Source of the DNA: Neptuniibacter sp.
Lineage (GTDB): Bacteria; Pseudomonadota; Gammaproteobacteria; Pseudomonadales; Balneatricaceae
Assembly: GCA_030149405.1 (NCBI GenBank)
Contig: JASBRM010000069.1
Location: 1 to 7,620 of the forward strand
Length of the DNA stretch: 7,620 nucleotides
Direction of reading: 5' to 3'
The translations under genes and the position numbers were made by a program. Of this stretch, positions 1 to 5,737 are shown piece after piece. The number at the start of each line of letters is the position of its first letter. The first letter of the stretch is position 1. The notes under the pieces are model-generated. The model did not search any database, was not told the DNA's origin, and saw only the letters and a list, made by a program, of their open reading frames with translations.

Positions 1-729
1 AACTACTGGTACAACTACAGCCACAATGGTGTTCGCGTTGAAGTTGAAACGGACGCGGATTCTATTGCTGAGCAGTTCCTGTGGACACTGCACAACGAGA
101 AGCCAGAGCCACTGCATGTTGAAGTAATGCATGCGTCCCTGATTCTGTATGCTGAGCATGAGTTCAACGCGTCTACATTCACTGCACGTGTTTGTGCGTC
201 TACTCTGTCTGATATCCATAGCTGTGTTACCGGTGCAATTGGTTCCCTGCGTGGTCCTCTGCACGGTGGTGCAAACGAAGCCGCTATGGACATGATCGAA
301 CAGTGGAAATCTGCTGATGAAGCTGAAGAAGCGATCATGGGTATGCTGGAACGCAAAGACAAGATCATGGGCTTTGGTCATGCGATCTACCGTGAATCTG
401 ATCCTCGTAATGCGATCATCAAAGAGTGGTCTAAGAAACTGTCTGAGCAGGTTGGCGATACGCACCTGTACGCAGTATCTGAGCGTGTTGAAGCAGTAAT
501 GTGGCGCGAGAAGAAACTGTTCTGTAACGCAGACTTCTTCCATGCATCTGCATACAACTTCATGGGTATTCCAACGAAGTTGTTCACACCAATCTTTGTA
601 TGTTCCCGTGCTGCGGGCTGGACCGCTCATGTAATGGAGCAGCGTGCTAACAACCGTATCATTCGTCCTTCTGCTGATTACACTGGTCCGGAAACGTCTG
701 AGTGGGTTGATATCGCAGACCGTCCTTAA
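1..729 (+). CDS. prpC: 2-methylcitrate synthase, 3' part (5' end outside window)
   Basis: The last 242 codons of a citrate-synthase-fold enzyme, open from base 1 in frame 1 and ending at TAA 727-729. PrpC condenses propionyl-CoA with oxaloacetate to 2-methylcitrate, the entry step of cytosolic propionate breakdown. The three catalytic residues of the family are visible: His in HGGANE (codon 262-264), His in GFGHAIY (codon 379-381) and Asp in CNADFFHA (codon 532-534). The C-terminal stretch with NNRIIRPSADYTGPE is typical of the methylcitrate/citrate synthase CoA-binding end. I call methylcitrate rather than ordinary citrate synthase from the sequence style and from acnD and prpF directly downstream on the same strand; that context is the strongest argument. 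The reading frame is intact. The N-terminal part and the promoter lie outside the window. Codon use is strongly biased, as for a well-expressed gene. Confidence 0.95.
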   Translation, partial: NYWYNYSHNGVRVEVETDADSIAEQFLWTLHNEKPEPLHVEVMHASLILYAEHEFNASTFTARVCASTLSDIHSCVTGAIGSLRGPLHGGANEAAMDMIEQWKSADEAEEAIMGMLERKDKIMGFGHAIYRESDPRNAIIKEWSKKLSEQVGDTHLYAVSERVEAVMWREKKLFCNADFFHASAYNFMGIPTKLFTPIFVCSRAAGWTAHVMEQRANNRIIRPSADYTGPETSEWVDIADRP

Positions 730-741
730 ATAAGACGACTG

Positions 742-764
742 GCAGTGACCGTTCTGGTCACTGC
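742..764 (+). other. Intercistronic hairpin between prpC and acnD
   Basis: A perfect 9-bp inverted repeat, GCAGTGACC / GGTCACTGC, with a 5-nt loop (GTTCT) begins 12 bases after the prpC stop. It is followed by a mixed TCTGATTTAAATAATAAAA tract rather than a U run, so it is not a convincing intrinsic terminator. Inference: a partial attenuator or a 3'-end stabiliser that could set the prpC to acnD transcript ratio. Confidence 0.55.
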
Positions 765-823
765 TCTGATTTAAATAATAAAAGGTAGAGAGTTCTTCGT
801 TTTAAGACCTTCTTTGCCTGAAT

Positions 824-838
824 AAACCTGACAGGTTT
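824..838 (+). promoter_or_regulatory. Small hairpin over the probable acnD ribosome binding site
   Basis: AAACCT (824-829) can pair with AGGTTT (833-838) across a 3-nt loop, GAC. The only Shine-Dalgarno-like bases ahead of acnD, AGG at 833-835 (7 nt before the ATG at 843), lie in the right arm. In mRNA the site would be partly hidden when folded. Whether this matters in the cell is inference, since a 6-bp AU-rich stem is only marginally stable. Confidence 0.35.
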
Positions 839-842
839 TGCC

Positions 843-3446
843 ATGAACACAGAATACCGTAAACAATTACCGGGTGCTGGCGTTGACTACTTCGACACAC
901 GTGCTGCTGTTGAAGCAATTCAGCCAGGCTCCTACGCGAAACTGCCATATACTTCTCGTGTACTGGCAGAACAGCTGGTACGTCGTTGTGAACCAGAATC
1001 ACTGACTGACTGCCTGAAACAGCTTATTGAAACTAAACGTACACTGGACTTCCCTTGGTATCCAGCACGTGTTGTATGTCATGACATCCTGGGTCAGACA
1101 GCATTGGTAGACCTTGCTGGTCTGCGTGATGCGATTGCTGATCAGGGCGGTGATCCTGCAGCGGTTAACCCGGTTGTGCCAACACAGCTGATCGTTGACC
1201 ACTCTCTTGCGGTTGAAGCGCCAGGTTTCGATCCAGACGCGTTCGAGAAGAACCGTGCAATCGAAGACCGTCGTAACGATGACCGTTTCCACTTTATTGA
1301 CTGGTGTAAAACTGCGTTTGATAACGTAGATGTAATCCCAGCGGGTAACGGTATCATGCATCAGATCAACCTGGAGAAAATGTCTCCGGTTATCCAGAAC
1401 CGTGACGGTGTCGCTTACCCAGATACTTGTGTAGGTACTGACTCTCACACTCCACACGTTGATGCACTGGGTGTAATCGCGATTGGTGTAGGTGGTCTGG
1501 AAGCAGAGACAGTAATGCTGGGTCTGCCATCAATGATGCGTCTACCAGACATCGTAGGTGTTAAGATTGTTGGTGAGCGTAACCCTGGCATCACTGCAAC
1601 AGATATCGCGCTGGCGATGACTGAGTTCCTGCGTAATGAGAAAGTTGTTTCTTCTTACCTTGAGTTCTTCGGCCCAGGTGCTGCAACGCTATCTATCGGT
1701 GACCGTGCGACTCTGTCTAACATGACACCTGAGTATGGTGCATCCGCGGGTATGTTCTACATCGACGAGCAGACTATCGATTACTTGAAGCTGACGGGTC
1801 GTGAACCTGAGCAGGTTGCTCTTGTTGAGCAGTACGCGAAAGAGACTGGTCTGTGGGCGGATGATCTGGCAGAAGTTGAGTACGAGCGTGTGCTTGAGTT
1901 TGATCTGTCTACGGTTGTTCGTAACATGGCGGGTCCTTCTAACCCACACCGTCGTTTGCCAACAACTGCGCTGAATGAGCGTGGCATTGCTAGCGATGAA
2001 ATGTTGGCTGCTGCAAAAGCAGAAGAAGCTGAAGGCCTGATGCCAGATGGCGCGGTAATTATCGCTGCGATCACATCTTGTACTAACACATCTAACCCTC
2101 GTAACGTTGTTGCTGCTGGCCTTCTGGCTAAGAAAGCAAACGAACTGGGTTTGATCCGTAAGCCTTGGGTTAAAACGTCTTTTGCTCCAGGTTCTAAAGT
2201 TGCGAAACTTTATCTGGAAGAAGCGGGTCTTCTGCCAGAGCTGGAAAAACTCGGCTTCGGTATCGTAGCGTACGCATGTACTACATGTAACGGTATGTCC
2301 GGTGCACTGGATCCAGTCATTGAAAAAGAAGTGGTTGAGCGCGATCTTTACGCGACTGCCGTTCTTTCTGGTAACCGTAACTTTGACGGTCGTATCCATC
2401 CACACGCTAAGCAGGCATTCCTGGCGTCACCACCGCTGGTTGTAGCTTACGCGATTGCAGGTACCGTTCGTTTCGATATCGAAAACGACGTACTGGCTGT
2501 TGTTGATGGTAAAGAGATCACTCTGAAAGATCTGTGGCCATCTGATGAAGAGATCGATGAGATCGTAGCTAAGGCGGTTAAGCCTGAGCAGTTCAACCAG
2601 ATCTACATTCCAATGTTCGATCTGGGTGACGTAGAGCGTGCTGAAAGCCCACTTTACGACTGGCGTCCAATGTCTACTTACATCCGTCGTCCTCCATATT
2701 GGGAAGGCGCACTGGCGGGCGAGCGTACTATGAAAGGTATGCGCCCACTGGCGGTACTGGGTGACAACATCACTACAGACCACCTGTCTCCATCTAACGC
2801 GATTCAGGCTAGCTCTGCTGCGGGTGAATACTGCGCGAAAATGGGTCTGCCGGAAGAGGACTTCAACTCTTACGCAACTCACCGTGGTGACCACCTGACT
2901 GCACAGCGTGCAACGTTCGCTAACCCGAAACTGTTGAACGAAATGTGCCGTGACGAAAACGGTGAAGTTAAGCAGGGTTCTCTGGCACGTATCGAACCAG
3001 AAGGCACTGAAAGCCGCATGTGGGAAGCGATTGAAACCTACATGGATCGCAAGCAGAACCTGATCATCGTTGCGGGTGCTGACTACGGTCAGGGCTCTTC
3101 ACGTGACTGGGCTGCGAAAGGTGTACGTCTGGCGGGTGTTGAAACAATCGTGGCTGAAGGCTTTGAACGTATCCACCGTACTAACCTGGTTGGTATGGGT
3201 GTTCTGCCAGTTCAGTTCAAAGATGGTGATACTCGTAACACTTACGCTATCGATGGTACTGAGACATTCGACATCGAGGGTGAAATCTCTCCACGTTGTG
3301 ACCTGACTCTGATCATCAACCGCGCTAACGGCGAGAAGGTTGAAGTCCCTGTGACCTGTCGCCTGGATACTGCTGCTGAAGTACATGTGTACAAAGCAGG
3401 TGGTGTTCTTCAGCGCTTCGCTAAAGACTTCCTTGAAGGCAGTTAA
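843..3446 (+). CDS. acnD: Fe-S-dependent 2-methylcitrate dehydratase AcnD
   Basis: An aconitase-superfamily protein of 867 residues, the usual AcnD length. With PrpF it replaces PrpD: AcnD dehydrates 2-methylcitrate to a methylaconitate isomer that PrpF then converts to 2-methyl-cis-aconitate. The three [4Fe-4S] cysteines are visible as C413 (SCTNTSNP) and C479 and C482 (ACTTCNG). The N-terminal half carries the aconitase substrate-site segment CVGTDSHTPHVDALG, and the C-terminal swivel domain carries GADYGQGSSRDW (about 745-756), whose Ser and Arg bind substrate carboxylates in aconitases. The opening MNTEYRKQLPG fits this family, and no better start lies nearby. It sits 113 bp after prpC and 253 bp before prpF, all on one strand, consistent with one metabolic locus. 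The Shine-Dalgarno is weak (AGG 833-835) and may be folded. Plain aconitase AcnA is the alternative, but length and the prpC/prpF neighbours favour AcnD. Long antisense frames inside it are shadows of its codon bias. Confidence 0.96.
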   Translation: MNTEYRKQLPGAGVDYFDTRAAVEAIQPGSYAKLPYTSRVLAEQLVRRCEPESLTDCLKQLIETKRTLDFPWYPARVVCHDILGQTALVDLAGLRDAIADQGGDPAAVNPVVPTQLIVDHSLAVEAPGFDPDAFEKNRAIEDRRNDDRFHFIDWCKTAFDNVDVIPAGNGIMHQINLEKMSPVIQNRDGVAYPDTCVGTDSHTPHVDALGVIAIGVGGLEAETVMLGLPSMMRLPDIVGVKIVGERNPGITATDIALAMTEFLRNEKVVSSYLEFFGPGAATLSIGDRATLSNMTPEYGASAGMFYIDEQTIDYLKLTGREPEQVALVEQYAKETGLWADDLAEVEYERVLEFDLSTVVRNMAGPSNPHRRLPTTALNERGIASDEMLAAAKAEEAEGLMPDGAVIIAAITSCTNTSNPRNVVAAGLLAKKANELGLIRKPWVKTSFAPGSKVAKLYLEEAGLLPELEKLGFGIVAYACTTCNGMSGALDPVIEKEVVERDLYATAVLSGNRNFDGRIHPHAKQAFLASPPLVVAYAIAGTVRFDIENDVLAVVDGKEITLKDLWPSDEEIDEIVAKAVKPEQFNQIYIPMFDLGDVERAESPLYDWRPMSTYIRRPPYWEGALAGERTMKGMRPLAVLGDNITTDHLSPSNAIQASSAAGEYCAKMGLPEEDFNSYATHRGDHLTAQRATFANPKLLNEMCRDENGEVKQGSLARIEPEGTESRMWEAIETYMDRKQNLIIVAGADYGQGSSRDWAAKGVRLAGVETIVAEGFERIHRTNLVGMGVLPVQFKDGDTRNTYAIDGTETFDIEGEISPRCDLTLIINRANGEKVEVPVTCRLDTAAEVHVYKAGGVLQRFAKDFLEGS

Positions 3447-3478
3447 TAGCAGTAACCGATAGGCGTTGCTTGCAACCC

Positions 3479-3507
3479 GTTACCCCGCAGGGCTCACGCG
3501 GGGTAAC
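3479..3507 (+). other. GC-rich hairpin downstream of acnD
   Basis: A perfect 10-bp inverted repeat, GTTACCCCGC (3479-3488) / GCGGGGTAAC (3498-3507), with a 9-nt loop, starts 32 bases after the acnD stop. It is followed by ACCCACCCAACC with no U tract, so it is not a standard intrinsic terminator. GTAAC at 3452-3456 could pair instead with GTTAC at 3479-3483, which would exclude the outer half of this stem. Likely roles, by inference, are 3'-end protection of prpC-acnD mRNA or partial termination before prpF. Confidence 0.6.
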
Positions 3508-3560
3508 ACCCACCCAACCGTAAGGTTAAAAAGTCGAGCAGGCAGCGCCCATCACCTTTT

Positions 3561-3637
3561 GAATGTTTTTACTAACGATGGCTAGCCAGAGTAGAGAACG
3601 CTGCAAAGCGAGCTAGTTTTCGTCACTAAAAATTTTC
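3561..3637 (+). other. Long imperfect stem-loop in the acnD-prpF spacer
   Basis: Positions 3566-3586 pair with 3612-3632. There are 16 Watson-Crick pairs, two adjacent G-U wobbles (3580-3618, 3581-3617) and three mismatches (3572/3626, 3574/3624, 3579/3619). The closed interior holds a second hairpin, CGCT (3599-3602) / AGCG (3607-3610), capped by GCAA, a GNRA-type tetraloop. The wobbles pair only in + strand RNA; on the other strand they become C-A mismatches, which favours an RNA element of the acnD-prpF transcript over a DNA site. The structure lies 63 bases ahead of the prpF start. I do not recognise a named RNA family. The 253-bp spacer has no other gene; a 17-codon frame inside it lacks a ribosome binding site. 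Confidence 0.4.
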
Positions 3638-3687
3638 TTAACCGTGGTGTTTTAACTCTCATAAACAATAAGAGCCACACAATAAGA

Positions 3688-3692
3688 AAGGA
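3688..3692 (+). promoter_or_regulatory. prpF ribosome binding site
   Basis: AAGGA seven bases before ATG 3700 is a good Shine-Dalgarno at normal spacing and fixes the prpF start. It is clearly stronger than the one ahead of acnD, so prpF has its own efficient translation start despite the long spacer. Confidence 0.75.
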
Positions 3693-3699
3693 TAGAAAG

Positions 3700-4878
3700 A
3701 TGTCGAACGTACCACAGATTAAAATCCCAGCGACTTATATTCGTGGCGGAACCAGTAAAGGTGTTTTCTTCCGTCGTCAGGACCTGCCAGAAGCTGCGCA
3801 GGAGCCAGGTGAAGCACGTGACAAAATTCTTATGCGTGTTATCGGTAGCCCAGACCCTTACGGCCAGCAGATCGATGGCATGGGTGGTGCGACATCAAGT
3901 ACGTCTAAGACAGTTATTCTGGATAAAAGCTCAGAGCCAGATCACGACGTGGACTATCTGTTTGGTCAGGTAGCGATCAATAAAGCGTTTGTCGATTGGT
4001 CTGGGAACTGCGGTAACCTGACAGCAGCTGTAGGTGCTTTTGCGATTAGTGGTGGTCTGGTAGACCCAGAGCGTATCCCTGAAAACGGTATCTGCACAGT
4101 ACGTATCTGGCAGAAGAACATTAAGAAAACCATCATTGCTCATGTTCCAATCACTAACGGTGAAGTTCAGGAAACTGGCGACTTTGAGCTTGATGGCGTG
4201 ACATTCCCAGCGGCAGAAGTTGTTATCGAATTTATGGACCCTGCTGACGGTGAAGGTTCCATGTTCCCAACAGGTAATCTGGTTGATGATATGGAAGTGC
4301 CGGGCATTGGTACGTTCAAAGCGACTTTCATCAATGCGGGAATCCCAACTATCTTCGTTAATGCGGATGAGATCGGTTACAAAGGCACTGAACTACAGAA
4401 AGATATTAACGGCAACGCTGATGAGCTCGAGCGCTTTGAAACTATGCGTGCTTACGGTGCGGTTCAGATGGGCCTGATCAGTGATATCTCGGAAGCAGTT
4501 GCGCGTCAGCACACACCTAAGATCGCTTTCGTTACTCCGGCTACTGCTTATGAAGCATCCAGCGGTAAACAGATTTCTGCGGATGATATTGATGTTTGTG
4601 TACGTGCGCTTTCTATGGGCAAACTTCATCACGCCATGATGGGTACAGCATCTGTTGCAATCGCTACAGCCGCAGCAGTACCGGGTACTCTGGTGAATCT
4701 TGCAGCAGGTGGCGGTGAACGTGAAGCAGTTACATTTGGTCATCCTTCAGGCACTCTGCGTGTTGGTGCAGCAGCAGAAGAGGTGAACGGTGAGTGGACT
4801 GCTAAGAAAGCAGTAATGAGCCGAAGTGCCCGCGTCATTATGGAAGGTAATGTACGAATCCCCGGTGACAGTTTTTGA
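3700..4878 (+). CDS. prpF: 2-methylaconitate isomerase PrpF
   Basis: A 392-residue PrpF-family protein, of the two-domain diaminopimelate-epimerase-like fold. It isomerises the AcnD product to 2-methyl-cis-aconitate so that the cycle can proceed in the cytosol. Visible signatures are YIRGGTSKGVFF near the N-terminus (13-24), GMGGATSSTSK (60-70) and DWSGNCGNL (99-107). K70 and C104 match, with a three-residue offset, the active-site Lys73 and Cys107 that I recall for Shewanella PrpF. The second half has the GTASVAIATAAAVPG and GGGEREAVTFGHPSG segments of the family. The ATG at 3700 has a strong Shine-Dalgarno and the reading frame is intact. It follows acnD on the same strand, and the obligatory pairing of the two proteins is well established. 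The 253-bp gap leaves open whether prpF is read from the upstream promoter, from its own, or both. A hairpin terminator lies about 90 bases after the stop. Confidence 0.96.
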   Translation: MSNVPQIKIPATYIRGGTSKGVFFRRQDLPEAAQEPGEARDKILMRVIGSPDPYGQQIDGMGGATSSTSKTVILDKSSEPDHDVDYLFGQVAINKAFVDWSGNCGNLTAAVGAFAISGGLVDPERIPENGICTVRIWQKNIKKTIIAHVPITNGEVQETGDFELDGVTFPAAEVVIEFMDPADGEGSMFPTGNLVDDMEVPGIGTFKATFINAGIPTIFVNADEIGYKGTELQKDINGNADELERFETMRAYGAVQMGLISDISEAVARQHTPKIAFVTPATAYEASSGKQISADDIDVCVRALSMGKLHHAMMGTASVAIATAAAVPGTLVNLAAGGGEREAVTFGHPSGTLRVGAAAEEVNGEWTAKKAVMSRSARVIMEGNVRIPGDSF

Positions 4879-4912
4879 TGCCTCGTTCAACTTTGTTGGA
4901 CATCTAAGAGTT

Positions 4913-4964
4913 GGAGAACACAGGGTGTGAGAATCTACCTATCAGGATAATCACACTGTTCTTC
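4913..4964 (+). other. Bulged stem-loop in the prpF 3' untranslated region
   Basis: GGAGAACA (4913-4920) pairs with TGTTCTTC (4957-4964, one G-U), then a 4-nt bulge CAGG (4921-4924), then GTGTGA (4925-4930) pairs with TCACAC (4951-4956). That gives about 14 pairs around a 20-nt apical region, which can itself pair ATCT (4933-4936) with GGAT (4945-4948). It stands directly before the terminator hairpin. Function unknown; it could stabilise the 3' end or belong to a 3'-UTR-derived small RNA. Confidence 0.4.
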
Positions 4965-4970
4965 TTTAGG

Positions 4971-4995
4971 ACCCACGCTCGCGTGGGTTTTTTTT
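4971..4995 (+). terminator. Intrinsic terminator of the prp locus
   Basis: Hairpin ACCCACG (4971-4977) / CGTGGGT (4982-4988) with loop CTCG is followed at once by a run of eight T (4988-4995). This is a textbook rho-independent terminator for the + strand. On the - strand the T run becomes an A run ahead of the hairpin and no U tract follows, so it is not a good terminator for the convergent acetyltransferase gene. Confidence 0.9.
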
Positions 4996-4999
4996 ATTT

Positions 5000-5575
5000 C
5001 TATAGTGTTTTAACCAAGAGCTCCCAATCTCCACCGTGAATACAGTTGGGATACACAACGACAGGAAGGGCAGCTTTCAGTTGAAAGCCTTTATTCAGAT
5101 AAAGCTGTTTTGCTGTTGGGTTTTCCGATGCGACAATGATACTCATCGTATTCACATGGTGGCTGAGAGCGTGATGCTCTGCATCTTCCAGAAGAGTTGA
5201 AGCGATGCCCAAACCTCTGCATGTTTCTTTAGATGCGAGTGCATTGATATACCAACTACCTGGAACCATAGCTTCGAGTTCGATTAAAGGGCGAATGACT
5301 TCAGGGTATTCGTTAATAACCCCGATCTCGTATGGTTCGTCTAATTGATAGGAGATGATCATGCCTGCGACCTGTTCATCTTTATAAATCACTTTGGCAT
5401 TTTTATAACTAAAGCCGCCTTCGTCTCTTGCAGCCCTCTGAGTTCCTACATCCAATGCAGATTGACCTTTGGAGGCCATCTCTGACCATAAATACTCAGG
5501 AATGCCTTCACCCGCGAGATTAATTAAGTGGGCAAGTTCTTTTGCGTCCCCGCTTTTGGCTGCAACAATTTCCAT
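5000..5575 (-). CDS. GNAT-family N-acetyltransferase
   Basis: A 191-residue protein with one GNAT domain, predicted to transfer an acetyl group from acetyl-CoA to an amine; the substrate cannot be read from the sequence. Motif A, the pyrophosphate-binding loop, is seen as CRGLGIAS (R120-x-x-G-x-A125), followed by the usual helix. Motif B is ASENPTAKQLYLNKGF (about 149-164). I start at ATG 5575. The open frame continues upstream to a TTG at 5677, but those 34 residues do not look like a GNAT start. A GGGAA five bases ahead of the ATG and a possible promoter just upstream (5618-5646) also fit the shorter form. It converges with prpF, 121 bp between stops, and diverges from the HD-GYP gene. Its codon use is less biased than that of the prp genes. 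There is no sign that it belongs to propionate metabolism. Confidence 0.88.
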   Translation of the reverse strand: MEIVAAKSGDAKELAHLINLAGEGIPEYLWSEMASKGQSALDVGTQRAARDEGGFSYKNAKVIYKDEQVAGMIISYQLDEPYEIGVINEYPEVIRPLIELEAMVPGSWYINALASKETCRGLGIASTLLEDAEHHALSHHVNTMSIIVASENPTAKQLYLNKGFQLKAALPVVVYPNCIHGGDWELLVKTL

Positions 5576-5617
5576 GTGGGTTCCCGGTTTAGTGTCTAGA
5601 CTGTTATGTGTTTGCGT

Positions 5618-5646
5618 ATCATTGTTTAATAATATTTGCCGGACAA
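5618..5646 (-). promoter_or_regulatory. Possible promoter of the GNAT gene
   Basis: Read on the - strand: TTGTCC (5646-5641), a 17-bp spacer, then AATGAT (5623-5618), each 4 of 6 to the sigma-70 consensus. It would start transcription near 5610, about 35 bases before ATG 5575 and downstream of the alternative TTG start at 5677. Sequence match only. Confidence 0.3.
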
Positions 5647-5662
5647 TTGGTCGGTTTGAATA

Positions 5663-5668
5663 TATAAT
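5663..5668 (+). promoter_or_regulatory. Possible -10 element of the HD-GYP gene
   Basis: A perfect TATAAT lies 69 bases before the TTG start at 5738 in the divergent spacer. No good -35 stands at 16-18 bp: TTGCCG at 5636-5641 is 21 bp away. It is therefore either an activator-dependent promoter or a chance match in an AT-rich stretch. Confidence 0.3.
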
Positions 5669-5723
5669 CCCCTGCAATTAATAGGTTTATAGCTGAGTAA
5701 AATCAGAAGCGCAAAGGTAATAA

Positions 5724-5728
5724 AAGGA
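5724..5728 (+). promoter_or_regulatory. Ribosome binding site fixing the TTG start of the HD-GYP gene
   Basis: AAGGA ends nine bases before TTG 5738. No in-frame ATG exists until codon 120, which would remove the whole N-terminal domain, so this site supports TTG as the start codon. Confidence 0.6.
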
Positions 5729-5737
5729 CCGATATCT

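Noticed and set aside
1689..2405. 238-codon open frame on the - strand inside acnD, and a similar one at 999-1457
   Set aside because: The translations have no recognisable domain and are rich in R, T, S and C, as expected from the complement of strongly biased codons. acnD is certain on the other strand, and no start signals were seen.
3563..3616. 17-codon frame (ATG 3563 to TAG 3616) in the acnD-prpF spacer as a leader peptide
   Set aside because: No Shine-Dalgarno stands ahead of either in-frame ATG, the product is featureless, and the bases are better explained by the stem-loop there.
3566..3632. Imperfect inverted repeat read as a miniature transposable element
   Set aside because: The whole unit is only 67 bases, no flanking target duplication is apparent, no second copy exists in the window, and G-U wobbles favour an RNA fold.
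3656..3674. Weak dyad CTCT...AGAG just before the prpF ribosome binding site
   Set aside because: Only four plus two pairs with a mismatch; too weak to list as a feature.
5576..5677. 34-residue N-terminal extension of the acetyltransferase from a TTG at 5677
   Set aside because: The extra residues do not resemble a GNAT start, and the better start is the ATG at 5575 with GGGAA ahead and a possible promoter between the two starts.
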